This document shows positions 8,793 through 15,960 of a stretch of DNA of 37,773 nt, in pieces. The notes below the pieces were generated by a model. The model had not been told where the DNA came from. It made no database searches and saw only the letters and a program-made list of their open reading frames with translations. The DNA lies in NCBI GenBank assembly GCA_947479905.1, contig CANKBJ010000015.1, forward strand, positions 1 through 37,773. The letters run 5' to 3'. Both the position numbers and the translations under genes were made by a program. Each line of letters opens with the position of its first letter. Position 1 is the stretch's first letter. Origin of the DNA: Bradyrhizobiaceae bacterium (GTDB lineage: Bacteria; Pseudomonadota; Alphaproteobacteria; Rhizobiales; Xanthobacteraceae).

Positions 8793-8927
8793 GTGAAGCG
8801 GACCTATCAACCGAGCAAGCTTGTACGCAAGCGCCGTCACGGTTTCCGCGCGCGCATGGCCACCACCGGCGGACGCAAGGTTGTGGCAGCGCGGCGCGCA
8901 CGCGGACGCAAGCGGCTGAGCGCTTAA
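8793..8927 (+). CDS. rpmH: 50S ribosomal protein L34
   Basis: A 44-residue, highly basic ribosomal large-subunit protein. The translation begins with the hallmark [20 protein letters not shown] and ends GRKRLSA, matching bacterial L34 along its entire length. The start is GTG at 8793, preceded by a GGAGAAT Shine-Dalgarno at good spacing. It is the first gene of the conserved rpmH-rnpA-yidC block, with rnpA starting 32 bp after its stop. Confidence 0.98.
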   Translation: MKRTYQPSKLVRKRRHGFRARMATTGGRKVVAARRARGRKRLSA

Positions 8928-8959
8928 ACAGCGGCAATCAGGGCCGCGGCGTTTGCTTT

Positions 8960-9301
8960 ATGGAACGATTGAAGCAGCGGGCGGACTTTCTGGCAGCGGC
9001 GACCGGGACCAAGGTACCGGCCGCCGGTTTTGTGTTGCAAACACGCAAACGGGCCGATGACGGGCCCGTCCGCTTCGGCTTTACCGTGTCCAAAAAGGTC
9101 GGTAATGCCGTCGAGCGCAACCGGGTCCGCCGCCGATTGAAGGAAGTCGTGCGGCTTTCGGACCCGGTCCGGATGCACAGCGGACATGATTATGTGCTAG
9201 TCGGACGTCAGGCAGCGCTCAAACTGCCATTTGACCGAATGATCAACGATTTCGCGGGGGCATTGCGGCGTGCCCATCCGGGGGCCCATGCGGGGCGCTA
9301 G
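8960..9301 (+). CDS. rnpA: Ribonuclease P protein component
   Basis: Protein cofactor that assists the RNase P RNA in maturing tRNA 5' ends. The 113-residue basic protein shows the conserved FGFTVSKKVGNAVERNRVRR block (residues about 38-57, the RNR motif) followed by LKEVVR, and the N-terminal RLKQRADF typical of the family. It sits between rpmH and yidC as in most bacteria; yidD, often found after rnpA, is absent and yidC begins 18 bp later. The C-terminal tail is short and Ala/His-rich. Confidence 0.97.
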   Translation: MERLKQRADFLAAATGTKVPAAGFVLQTRKRADDGPVRFGFTVSKKVGNAVERNRVRRRLKEVVRLSDPVRMHSGHDYVLVGRQAALKLPFDRMINDFAGALRRAHPGAHAGR

Positions 9302-9319
9302 CTGCAACACGGGATACCG

Positions 9320-11173
9320 ATGACCGACAGCAAGAACACGATCCTCGCCATTGTCCTTTCGGCCATCGTGCTGATTGCCTGGCAATATTTCTACGCGATG
9401 CCGCAGGCTGAAAAGCAAAAGGCGGTGCAACTCCAGGCCCAGCAGCAGCAAGCGCCGCAGGCGCCCGCCCAGCCGGGCCAGCCGGGCCAGCCCGGACAAA
9501 CGGCGACGCCAGCCATCCCCGGCGCGCCCGCGGTGCCGGGCCAGGCGCCGGTGGCCGGCGCTCCGGTCAGCCGTGCCGCGGCGCTCGCCACCTCGCCGCG
9601 CATCCCGGTCGCAACCGCCAGCCTGCAAGGCTCTATCTCGCTCAAGGGCGGCCGCATCGACGACCTGGCGCTGCTGAAATTCCGCGAGACGGTCGATCCC
9701 AAATCGCCGCCGGTCGTCCTCCTGTCGCCGTCCGGCAGCGCCGAGCCGTTCTATGCCGAATTCGGCTGGAGCCCGGCGACACCCGACATCAAGGTTCCCG
9801 ACGCCAACACCGTGTGGACGCAGGCCGGATCGGGCGCGCTCGATATCGGCAAGCCGGTGACGCTGACCTGGAACAACGGCACCGGCCTCGAATTCCGCCG
9901 CACCATCGTCATCGACGACAAGTTCCTGTTCACCATCAAGGACGAAGTCGCCAACAAATCCGACAAGCCCGTGTCGCTGTTTCCCTACGGCCTGATCTCG
10001 CGGCACGGCACGCCGGTCACCGCCGGCTATTACATCCTGCACGAAGGCCCGATCGGCATTCTCGGCGAAAACGGCCTGCAGGAAAAAAGCTACGCCGACC
10101 TGACGGAGAAGAAGGAATTCGCCTTCGCCAACACCAAAGGCTGGCTCGGCTTCACCGACAAATACTGGGCGGCCGTCCTGCTGCCCGAGCCGACCGCCAA
10201 TCTGCTGAAGGCGAAATATTCCGGCGGCACGCTCGGCACGGTGAAGACCTATCAGTCCGACTACATTCTCGACCAGCAGACCATCGCCCCCGGCGCCACC
10301 GGCACTGCGAACGCGCGGCTGTTCGCCGGCGCCAAGGAAGTGAAGGTCGTCGATGCCTATGAGAAGGCGCTCGGCCTCGACCGCTTCGACCGGCTGATCG
10401 ACTGGGGCTGGTTCTATTTCATCACCAAGCCGCTGTTCGTGGTGATCGACTGGCTCTTCCATCTGTTCGGCAATTTCGGCGTCGCCATTCTGCTGGTGAC
10501 GGTGATGATCAAGATCGCGTTCTTCCCGCTCGCCAACAAATCCTACGCCTCGATGGCGAAGATGAAGGCGGTACAGCCGCAGATGTTGGCGCTGCGCGAG
10601 CGCTATCCGGACGACAAGGCCAAGCAGCAGCAAGAGCTGATGGAATTGTACAAGAAGGAAAAGATCAATCCGCTGGCCGGCTGTCTGCCGATCCTGGTGC
10701 AGATCCCGGTTTTCTTCTCGCTGTACAAGGTGCTGTTCGTCACCATCGAAATGCGGCACGCGCCGTTCTTCGGCTGGATCAAGGATCTCTCGGCGCCCGA
10801 CCCGACCAACATCTTCAGCCTGTTCGGCCTGTTGCCGGAGCCGACCAGCTATCTCGGGCCCGCGATCGGCTCGTTCCTGCATGTCGGCCTGTGGGGCATC
10901 ATCATGGGCATCACGATGTGGGCGCAGATGAAGCTCAATCCCGCGCCGCCGGATCCGACGCAGAAGATGATCTTCGACTGGATGCCGCTGATCTTCACGT
11001 TCATGCTGGCGAGCTTCCCGGCCGGCCTCGTCATCTACTGGGCGTGGAACAACTCGCTGTCGGTGGCGCAGCAGAGCTACATCATGCACAAGCACGGCTC
11101 GAAGATCGAGCTGTGGGATAATGTGAAGGAATTGTTTGGGGTGAAGAAGAAGGCGGAAGAGAAGAAGACGTAG
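9320..11173 (+). CDS. yidC: Membrane protein insertase YidC
   Basis: Inner-membrane insertase that works alone or with SecYEG to insert and fold membrane proteins. Of 617 residues, an N-terminal helix (about 8-26) is followed by a Gln/Pro/Gly-rich linker with PGQ repeats (about 36-75), then the large periplasmic P1 beta-domain (about 95-345), and the conserved C-terminal Oxa1-like core with five helices starting near FYFITKPLFVVIDWLF. KEKINPLAGCLPILVQIPVF lies in the core. The tail is Lys-rich (KKKAEEKK), as expected for ribosome contact. The PGQ linker is a small in-frame DNA repeat (9472-9500) likely to vary in length. A strong terminator lies about 75 bp after the stop. Confidence 0.98.
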   Translation: MTDSKNTILAIVLSAIVLIAWQYFYAMPQAEKQKAVQLQAQQQQAPQAPAQPGQPGQPGQTATPAIPGAPAVPGQAPVAGAPVSRAAALATSPRIPVATASLQGSISLKGGRIDDLALLKFRETVDPKSPPVVLLSPSGSAEPFYAEFGWSPATPDIKVPDANTVWTQAGSGALDIGKPVTLTWNNGTGLEFRRTIVIDDKFLFTIKDEVANKSDKPVSLFPYGLISRHGTPVTAGYYILHEGPIGILGENGLQEKSYADLTEKKEFAFANTKGWLGFTDKYWAAVLLPEPTANLLKAKYSGGTLGTVKTYQSDYILDQQTIAPGATGTANARLFAGAKEVKVVDAYEKALGLDRFDRLIDWGWFYFITKPLFVVIDWLFHLFGNFGVAILLVTVMIKIAFFPLANKSYASMAKMKAVQPQMLALRERYPDDKAKQQQELMELYKKEKINPLAGCLPILVQIPVFFSLYKVLFVTIEMRHAPFFGWIKDLSAPDPTNIFSLFGLLPEPTSYLGPAIGSFLHVGLWGIIMGITMWAQMKLNPAPPDPTQKMIFDWMPLIFTFMLASFPAGLVIYWAWNNSLSVAQQSYIMHKHGSKIELWDNVKELFGVKKKAEEKKT

Positions 11174-11246
11174 GGCGCTAGCCTCAAGGCGTCATGGCCG
11201 GGCGCGTTTTGGCCATCCGCGATTTTACTTTGATAGAGAACGATAG

Positions 11247-11275
11247 ATGGCCGGGCGAAAGCCCGGCCATTTTTT
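11247..11275 (+). terminator. Intrinsic terminator after yidC
   Basis: A perfect 10-bp stem ATGGCCGGGC/GCCCGGCCAT (11247-11256 and 11261-11270) closes a GAAA tetraloop and runs into TTTTTT (11270-11275). It ends the rpmH-rnpA-yidC transcript and insulates the higBA pair that follows. Confidence 0.9.
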
Positions 11276-11285
11276 ATTTCAAAAT

Positions 11286-11317
11286 GGGAACATTAGACTT
11301 GTTCCCGTATTGGGAAC
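11286..11317. promoter_or_regulatory. Palindromic operator candidate of higBA
   Basis: Three GGGAAC half-sites lie directly before higB: GGGAAC at 11286-11291, its complement GTTCCC at 11301-11306, and GGGAAC at 11312-11317. The last two form a clean inverted repeat with a 5-bp spacer. Antitoxins of the HigA family usually repress their own operon by binding such palindromes, so this is the likely HigA operator; binding is inferred. The repeat abuts an in-frame ATG at 11318, which makes the later ATG at 11333 the better start. Confidence 0.55.
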
Positions 11318-11332
11318 ATGCTATGTTTGGGC

Positions 11333-11638
11333 ATGCGGCTTATAGCCTGGAACAAATTAGCGGCGTTTGCAGCAACGCATCCTGACGCCGCAGCGGCAAT
11401 AACTCATTGGCACATGATCGTGAAAGCCGCCAATTGGGATTCCATGAATGACGTCAAGGCGGCTTTCTCAAATGCGACGGTACTAAACGGCGAGCGCGCC
11501 AGATTCGAAATAGCTGGCGGGAAGTTTCGGCTCATCGTCGCATTCAAGTTTGGCAGAAGCAAAATAGCATTCGTCAAGTTTGTCGGAACGCACGCAGAGT
11601 ATGACGCAGTCGATGCTTTGACCGTGTCGCAGTTTTAG
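11333..11638 (+). CDS. higB: HigB-family (RelE-like) mRNA interferase toxin
   Basis: Ribosome-dependent mRNA endonuclease toxin of the HigB family (PF09907 type). The 101-residue protein has the family pattern: N-terminal AWHxF-like stretch (IAWNKLAAFAATHP), a central W (AANWDSMNDVKAAF), and the C-terminal beta core KFRLIVAFKFGRSKIAFVKF followed by GTHAEYD, the most diagnostic motif. Toxin precedes antitoxin, the usual higBA order, with higA starting 10 nt after the stop. The ATG at 11333 is preferred over 11318, which would add five residues inside the operator. Base composition is visibly more AT-rich than in flanking genes, suggesting acquisition by transfer. Confidence 0.92.
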   Translation: MRLIAWNKLAAFAATHPDAAAAITHWHMIVKAANWDSMNDVKAAFSNATVLNGERARFEIAGGKFRLIVAFKFGRSKIAFVKFVGTHAEYDAVDALTVSQF

Positions 11639-11648
11639 GAGGTGGGCT

Positions 11649-12029
11649 ATGAATATTCGTCCAATCCGCACAGACGCCGACCATCGGGCTGCCCTGAAAG
11701 AAATTGAGTTGCTTTGGAACGCCGCGGAAGGCAGCGAAGAAAACGACAAGCTCGATATCCTGGTCACGCTTGTTGAAAAATTTGAAGAAGGTCGATGGCC
11801 TGTCGAACATGCGCAGTGGGACCCCGTGGATGTCCTCCACTACGCGATCAATGAGATGGGGCACACTCAATCAGAGCTATCGAAAATCTTGAACTCGCGC
11901 TCCCGGGCATCCGAGATTCTAAACCGCGGCAGGATGCTGACTGTTGAAATGATACGAGACATTAGCGCCGCATGGAAAATCCCAACGGATCTTCTCATCA
12001 AACCCTATAAGACCTCGACCGCTGCCTAA
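11649..12029 (+). CDS. higA: HigA-family antitoxin with Xre-type HTH
   Basis: Antitoxin and autorepressor partner of the preceding HigB. The 126-residue protein has an acidic N-terminal half (LKEIELLWNAAEGSEENDKL) typical of toxin-neutralising regions and a C-terminal helix-turn-helix (INEMGHTQSELSKILNSRSR, then ASEILNRGR), followed by a helix with IPTDLLIKPY. A strong AGGAGGTG Shine-Dalgarno lies 5-6 nt before the ATG and starts inside the end of higB, so translation is coupled and antitoxin output is probably high. Probably plasmid- or island-derived; it sits in a gap between yidC and engB. Confidence 0.92.
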   Translation: MNIRPIRTDADHRAALKEIELLWNAAEGSEENDKLDILVTLVEKFEEGRWPVEHAQWDPVDVLHYAINEMGHTQSELSKILNSRSRASEILNRGRMLTVEMIRDISAAWKIPTDLLIKPYKTSTAA

Positions 12030-12078
12030 GTTTTTTCTCCCCAACCTAGGCGATATCAACCAAAGTCAGACGGAAAAG

Positions 12079-12203
12079 TCGCCCCGGATTTCACTGCGCA
12101 CGGCGGCCTAAGCGGGTGCCGGCAAGTAGCCCGGGTGAAGCGAAGCGTAACCCGGGGTGACGATGGATGCTGCCCCGGATTACGCTGCGCTCCATCCGGG
12201 CCA
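12079..12203. repeat. Palindromic repeat: complete copy A plus a remnant
   Basis: Copy A at 12121-12203 has two hairpin arms: CCCGGGT...ACCCGGG (12121-12156 region) and GCCCCGGAT...ATCCGGGC (12172-12203), with a 15-nt spacer. Its left arm matches copy B (12655-12743) at 35 of 36 positions and its right arm at 31 of 33. A remnant right arm begins at 12081 (18 of 20 bases match copy B). The 422-bp gap from 12030 to 12451 holds no gene; it consists of this repeat, two more palindromes (12335 and 12410), and about 130 bp between them in which I see nothing. Confidence 0.8.
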
Positions 12204-12334
12204 CAGGCAACGATTATATTCCTTGACAGCGTGACGCTGGTCCGCTAGGAAAGGCGAATTCTCCCACAATTGAATCTAGTGCCCCCCCGTGGCATTTCGC
12301 GGCGCGCTCAACTTGCGCCCCAAGCAAGTCGTGG

Positions 12335-12357
12335 ATGGCCGGAACAAGTCCGGCCAT
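12335..12357. repeat. Short palindrome (ATGGCCGGA/TCCGGCCAT)
   Basis: A perfect 9-bp stem with loop ACAAG. Its translations, GRNKSGHDG on one strand and MAGLVPAIH on the other, are peptides I recall recurring in spurious gene calls of Bradyrhizobium-like genomes, which marks it as a dispersed repeat family distinct from copy A. Confidence 0.7.
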
Positions 12358-12409
12358 GACGGCTGTGGCGGGGCCCGCGCACGTCTTCACCATCCATGCC
12401 CCACCCCAA

Positions 12410-12435
12410 CCCTCCCCCGCAAAAGCGGGGGAGGG
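12410..12435. repeat. Short palindrome (CCCTCCCCCGC/GCGGGGGAGGG)
   Basis: A perfect 11-bp stem with AAAA loop, ending 16 bp before the ATG of the next gene. It belongs to the same general class as the hairpins at 28856 and 35474 and the ends of the long repeats at 19376 and 22649. It is close enough to the start codon to affect mRNA structure. Confidence 0.7.
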
Positions 12436-12451
12436 AGAACAGAGAGTTGCC

Positions 12452-13105
12452 ATGCCCGAACCCACGCCAGAGGCCTGGGCGCAAATCCGCCATGCCTATG
12501 AACACACCGACCAACCGCTCGCGCACATTTGTGACGAACACGCGATTACCATTCCGATGCTGCGTTACCGCATGAAGAAGTGGGACTGGACGCGGCGCAA
12601 GCCGCTGATCCCGCGCGAAGGACCGCCGCCGGTGGCAGTGGAGCAGGACGAGATGGCAAGTAGCCCGGGTGAAGCGCAGCGTAACCCGGGAGCGGCGGAC
12701 AAGTTTGCCCCGGATTTCGCTGCGCTCCATCCGGGCTACAAGGGTCAAGTTTCGCCTTGCTCGGAAATCGACCCCGGATCAAGTCCAGACCCCGTCGCGA
12801 TCGTGCCCCGCCTGCAAAGCGCGGTGGTGCGCGTGCTGCCCGCCATCGAGGCGACCATCGCGCGGCTGGCAACGGGCGCGCAGCATCCGCGCGAGATGGA
12901 GCAGGCCGGCCGGGCGCTGGGGGCGTTGACGCGGACCTTGCGCGAACTCAATGCCCTGCTGGCCGAGCACAATGCGCGGCCCGGAGTGGCGCATCCCGTC
13001 GATGATTATTACGACATGCCGCAAGACCTCGACGCCTACCGCGAGGAACTGGCGCGGCGGATCGAAACCTTCCTGGCATCGCGGGGCGACGACGCTTTCG
13101 AGTAG
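12452..13105 (+). CDS. Unrecognised protein with N-terminal HTH-like region and an in-frame palindromic repeat
   Basis: I do not recognise this 217-residue protein. Residues 1-50 look like a small HTH of the transposase/terminase-small-subunit kind (AWAQIRHAYEHTDQPLAHIC, then MLRYRMKKWDWTRRKP). A Pro-rich linker follows to about 65. Residues 68-98 are translated repeat DNA (copy B), giving SPGEAQRNPG and APDFAALHPGYKG. The C-terminal half (about 115-217) is helical: AIVPRLQSAVVRVLPAIEAT, a REMEQAGRALGALTRTLREL helix, and an acidic end. The start is ATG at 12452; the upstream extension to 12335 only translates repeats. It lies 70 bp before engB on the same strand. The two protein-like halves around the repeat suggest a real gene that tolerated an insertion in a linker. 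Confidence 0.65.
   Translation: MPEPTPEAWAQIRHAYEHTDQPLAHICDEHAITIPMLRYRMKKWDWTRRKPLIPREGPPPVAVEQDEMASSPGEAQRNPGAADKFAPDFAALHPGYKGQVSPCSEIDPGSSPDPVAIVPRLQSAVVRVLPAIEATIARLATGAQHPREMEQAGRALGALTRTLRELNALLAEHNARPGVAHPVDDYYDMPQDLDAYREELARRIETFLASRGDDAFE
12655..12743. repeat. Palindromic repeat copy B, inside a coding sequence
   Basis: A two-hairpin repeat nearly identical to copy A at 12121-12203. The left arm is 12655-12690, the spacer 16 nt, and the right arm 12707-12739 with a few matching flanking bases. It lies wholly within the 12452-13105 gene, and the reading frame passes through without a stop, coding for residues 68-98. Confidence 0.85.
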
Positions 13106-13175
13106 CCGGAGACCGGAGTTCAGCGGCTGGCTTAACGCCGTATCGCCGCGCGGCGAAGCCTTGTATACGACCCCC

Positions 13176-13826
13176 ATGATCACAAACGACTACACCCGCG
13201 ACGAGATCGAAACCGGCCGCAAGCTGTTTACCGGCGACTGGCAGTTCTTTGCCGCCGCGTCGTCGCCCGGTTCGCTGCCGAAAATGCGCGGCACCGAGAT
13301 CGCGTTCGCCGGCCGTTCCAATGTCGGCAAGTCGAGCCTGATCAACGCGCTGACCGCGCGCAAGGCGCTGGCGCGCACCTCGCGCACGCCGGGGCGCACG
13401 CAGGAACTGATCTTCTTCAACGGCGGCGGCGACCTCAATATCGTCGACATGCCCGGCTACGGCTACGCCGCCGCCGCCAAATCCAAGATCGCGGCCTGGA
13501 CCAATCTGATCGAGGAATATCTGCACGGCCGCGCCAATCTCGCCCGCGTCTATGTGCTGATCGACGCCCGGCACGGGTTGAAGGACACCGACGACGCCAC
13601 CTTCAAGGTGCTCGGCGGCGCCGCGGTCAGCTACCAGATCGTGCTGACCAAGACCGACACCATCAAGCCGTCGGAACTGGAGACGCGCATCAAGGAGGTT
13701 GAAGCCGGCCTGGCGAAATGGCCGTCGGCTTTTCCGACGGTGGTGGCGACCTCCGGCCATGCGGGCACCGGCATTGCCGATTTGCGGGCGGCGGTGGCGC
13801 GGCTTTTGAACGAGCGCAAAAGGTAG
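13176..13826 (+). CDS. engB: Ribosome biogenesis GTPase EngB (YihA/YsxC)
   Basis: Essential GTP-binding protein needed for late 50S subunit assembly. The 216 residues carry G1 AGRSNVGKSS (about 45-54), the switch I region TSRTPGRTQ, G3 DMPGYGYA, G4 LTKTD and G5-like ATSG near the end, in normal spacing. The start is the ATG at 13176 (MITNDYTRDEIETG); an upstream in-frame extension to 12951 overlaps the preceding gene and is not protein-like. In Rhizobiales engB normally lies between yidC and argB. Here about 2 kb separates it from yidC and about 2.9 kb from argB, so both junctions have been invaded. Confidence 0.96.
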   Translation: MITNDYTRDEIETGRKLFTGDWQFFAAASSPGSLPKMRGTEIAFAGRSNVGKSSLINALTARKALARTSRTPGRTQELIFFNGGGDLNIVDMPGYGYAAAAKSKIAAWTNLIEEYLHGRANLARVYVLIDARHGLKDTDDATFKVLGGAAVSYQIVLTKTDTIKPSELETRIKEVEAGLAKWPSAFPTVVATSGHAGTGIADLRAAVARLLNERKR

Positions 13827-13829
13827 CTT

Positions 13830-14885
13830 TTATGCGGCGCGGACTTTCTTCGCCGTAAAAACCGCATGGGTAATCGCAATGCTCGTCCCTTGCGGGCCGC
13901 TTGTCGTTTCAACCACCGCGTCGAGTTGTTTGGCCAGCGCATTGACGATGCCGGTGCCGAGCCCCTCTTTGCGCTGAGCAAACTGGCCGGCCGGACGCCC
14001 GCAGCCGTCGTCGGCGACCGACAGCTTCCAGTCGTCGCCGGACACCTCATAGGCGACGGTGATCTGCCCGTTTTTCTTCTCGAAATTGAACGCGTGCTTG
14101 ATGGAGTTGATGACAAGCTCGGTGACGATCAGGCCGATGCTCTCGGCTTCGCGGCAGGTCGCCGTACCGCCTTCGCCCGCGACCTTGATGGTGATGGCCC
14201 GGTCGTCGTCGATCATCGAGCCGGCCAATGCCGTGCAAAGCTTCGAGAGGTACGAGCCGATATCGACACGGCCGCCGCTGGCGACTTGAAGCTGCTGCTG
14301 CACGGTGGCCACCGACAGGACCCGGTTGTGCGCATCCTGCAAGTGGGTGCGGGTTTCCTCCGAACTGACGCGCTTTGCCTTCAGCATGATGATGCTGGCG
14401 ATCATCTGCAGGCTGTTGGCGACACGATGGCGCACCTCCGACAGCAGGATGTCCTTCTCCGCGAGCAGTTCGTTCTTTTCGGCCTCCAGGGCGCGCCGGT
14501 CGCTGACATCCTCGATGCCAAGCAGAATGGTCGACTCCGGGCTGCCTTCATAGACCACCTGCCGGGCGTTCAGGGACATCGTGCGGCGGCCGAGGCTGAG
14601 GGACTCATATTCGATGTCGAGATCCTCGATCGTGCCGTGTTCGGGCAAAATCTTGCCGAGAAGCGCGCGCAGTTGCGGCACGTCCCATTGGCCGTCGCCC
14701 AGTTCGAAGAACAGCTGACCTTCGGTGTCTTCGCGCGCTACCTTGAATGTCCGGTAAAACGCACGGCTGGCGGCGATGACGCGCAGATCCTGGTCCAGAA
14801 CAATGAGCGGCTCACGGACGGTGTTGACGATGGCGATGGCCAGCGCGCAGCCGTCCTCGGCAGTCCTGGTTTCGTGGGTGAGCAT
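13830..14885 (-). CDS. PAS-containing sensor histidine kinase (HisKA_2 type)
   Basis: A 351-residue soluble sensor kinase with no membrane segment. An N-terminal PAS-like domain (about 15-125) ends with LLGIEDVSDRRALEAEKNEL, the usual PAS-to-kinase linker. The HisKA_2 dimerisation/phosphoacceptor segment follows, SEVRHRVANSLQMIASI, with His153, then an HATPase_c domain with N box TELVINSIKHAF, G1 DDGCG and G2 GLGTGIVNALA. The start at 14885 is set by a GGAGGTAA Shine-Dalgarno at 14897-14890. It ends 4 bp after engB in convergent orientation. This kinase class often drives the general stress response or a stand-alone receiver, and a single-domain receiver is encoded 1.1 kb upstream on the same strand. 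The ligand is unknown. Confidence 0.92.
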   Translation of the reverse strand: MLTHETRTAEDGCALAIAIVNTVREPLIVLDQDLRVIAASRAFYRTFKVAREDTEGQLFFELGDGQWDVPQLRALLGKILPEHGTIEDLDIEYESLSLGRRTMSLNARQVVYEGSPESTILLGIEDVSDRRALEAEKNELLAEKDILLSEVRHRVANSLQMIASIIMLKAKRVSSEETRTHLQDAHNRVLSVATVQQQLQVASGGRVDIGSYLSKLCTALAGSMIDDDRAITIKVAGEGGTATCREAESIGLIVTELVINSIKHAFNFEKKNGQITVAYEVSGDDWKLSVADDGCGRPAGQFAQRKEGLGTGIVNALAKQLDAVVETTSGPQGTSIAITHAVFTAKKVRAA

Positions 14886-14913
14886 TTTCTTACCTCCAAA
14901 CGAGCCAAACCGA

Positions 14914-14936
14914 ACCTTCGCGATCGAAACGAAGGT
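14914..14936. promoter_or_regulatory. Inverted repeat in the kinase leader
   Basis: ACCTTCG (14914-14920) and CGAAGGT (14930-14936) form a 7-bp inverted repeat about 30 bp upstream of the kinase start. A second, GCGCAC/GTGCGC, lies at 14998-15014. The 243-bp gap from 14886 to 15128 holds no gene. These could be operators, possibly for the adjacent Crp-type regulator, or mRNA hairpins; nothing in the sequence decides between them. Confidence 0.35.
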
Positions 14937-15128
14937 CTTCGCGCGCGCCATTTGACAGACGGAGCTACAAGCCGGCCGAACGCTTGGACTATGCCGCGCG
15001 CACTTGAGGTGCGCCGGAACTTCGAGTGTTGTAAATTTTGCACGCGTGCGGATGCGCGTCTGTGCAGAATTGACCACTCATGCGCGAGCGCAAAAATAAG
15101 GACCGGTAAAAATCTTCTCAAAATTGAA

Positions 15129-15887
15129 CTATTTAACGCGCCGCCGCCCCTGGGTGTCGCTCGGCACGGCCGTATCCGGCGGCTTAAGGAATGCGTCGAA
15201 CCGTTCCTTGACGATGGCGTAGCACTCGCAGGAGGCCTTCTCGAGGCCCGGACGGTCGAGTACCTGGATCGTTCCGCGGCGGTAACTGATGAGTTCGGCA
15301 TTCTGCATGGACTGCGCCGCGAGCGTCACCGACTTGCGATTGGCGCCGAGGATATGAGCCAGAAACTCGTGCGTATAGGTCAGCGCCTCGCCCTCGGCGC
15401 GGTCGTGCATCATCAGGAGCCAGCGGCACATGCGCTCTTCGGTCGAATGCATCGCGTTGCAGGCCACCGTCTGCTGGACCTGTGACAGCAATGTTTCCGA
15501 ATAGCTGACGAAGAGATTGCGGACGTGCTCGCTGTTCCTGAACTCGTGTTGCAGCAGTTCGATCGGGCAGCGCACCGTAGGGCCGACCAGCTGGACGATG
15601 CATCGATTGAACGAGACGCGGCTGTACATGGCGGCGAACAGGCCGAAGGCGCCCTCGCGGCCGATATTGGCGGTCTCGATGGCCGAGCCGTTCTCGAGAA
15701 CGGTCAATAGCGAGAGAACCGACCCTTCCGGGAAATAAGCGTGCTTGAGCAGGCCGCCGGCTTCGCACACGACCGCACCGAGCTTGAAATTGACCGGTTC
15801 GAGGTGTGCTTCGATCCGCTTGCGGCTTTCGGGATGCATCGCGCCGAGCAGTTGATTGCTCCGCGATTTACTGATGCTTCTTGCCAT
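15129..15887 (-). CDS. Crp/Fnr-family transcriptional regulator
   Basis: A 252-residue regulator. The N-terminal cyclic-nucleotide-binding-like beta roll (about 25-140) shows LGAVVCEAGGLLKHAYFPEG and the glycine pattern ANIGREGAFGL. A dimerisation helix around LLSQVQQTVACNAMHSTEER is followed by a winged HTH, TYTHEFLAHILGANRKSVTL, with ISYRRGTIQVLDRPGLE as the wing. There is no N-terminal four-cysteine cluster, so it is not an Fnr-type iron-sulfur oxygen sensor, and no obvious cAMP pocket arginine-serine pair. The start ATG at 15887 follows AGGAT. It lies between the kinase and the receiver on the same strand, 73 bp after the receiver stop. The C-terminal ~25 residues are a basic, low-complexity tail. 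Confidence 0.9.
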   Translation of the reverse strand: MARSISKSRSNQLLGAMHPESRKRIEAHLEPVNFKLGAVVCEAGGLLKHAYFPEGSVLSLLTVLENGSAIETANIGREGAFGLFAAMYSRVSFNRCIVQLVGPTVRCPIELLQHEFRNSEHVRNLFVSYSETLLSQVQQTVACNAMHSTEERMCRWLLMMHDRAEGEALTYTHEFLAHILGANRKSVTLAAQSMQNAELISYRRGTIQVLDRPGLEKASCECYAIVKERFDAFLKPPDTAVPSDTQGRRRVK

Positions 15888-15960
15888 ATCCTGAGAACCC
15901 GGGCTGTTTCCGCGATAACCCAGCCGATAACGCGCGCCACGTCTGAGCAATATTGCTCAC

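Noticed and set aside
9197-11095. A 632-codon minus-strand frame opposite rnpA/yidC
   Set aside because: The translation is His/Arg/Glu-rich low complexity, the mirror of third-position GC in yidC. yidC itself is unmistakable.
12024-12053. A terminator after higA (GCCTA/TAGGC)
   Set aside because: The stem is only about 5 bp with a long loop, and the T-run is inside the loop rather than after the stem.
12079-12743. A possible CRISPR-like array of repeats
   Set aside because: The repeats are palindromic elements of several families, irregularly spaced, with no constant-length spacers and no cas genes.
12308-12748. A minus-strand frame containing MERSEIRG
   Set aside because: This peptide is the translation of the palindromic repeat, which commonly creates spurious gene calls.
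13866-15485. A 539-codon plus-strand frame opposite the kinase and part of the Crp gene
   Set aside because: It spans two genes with recognisable domains on the other strand and reads as composition-driven sequence.
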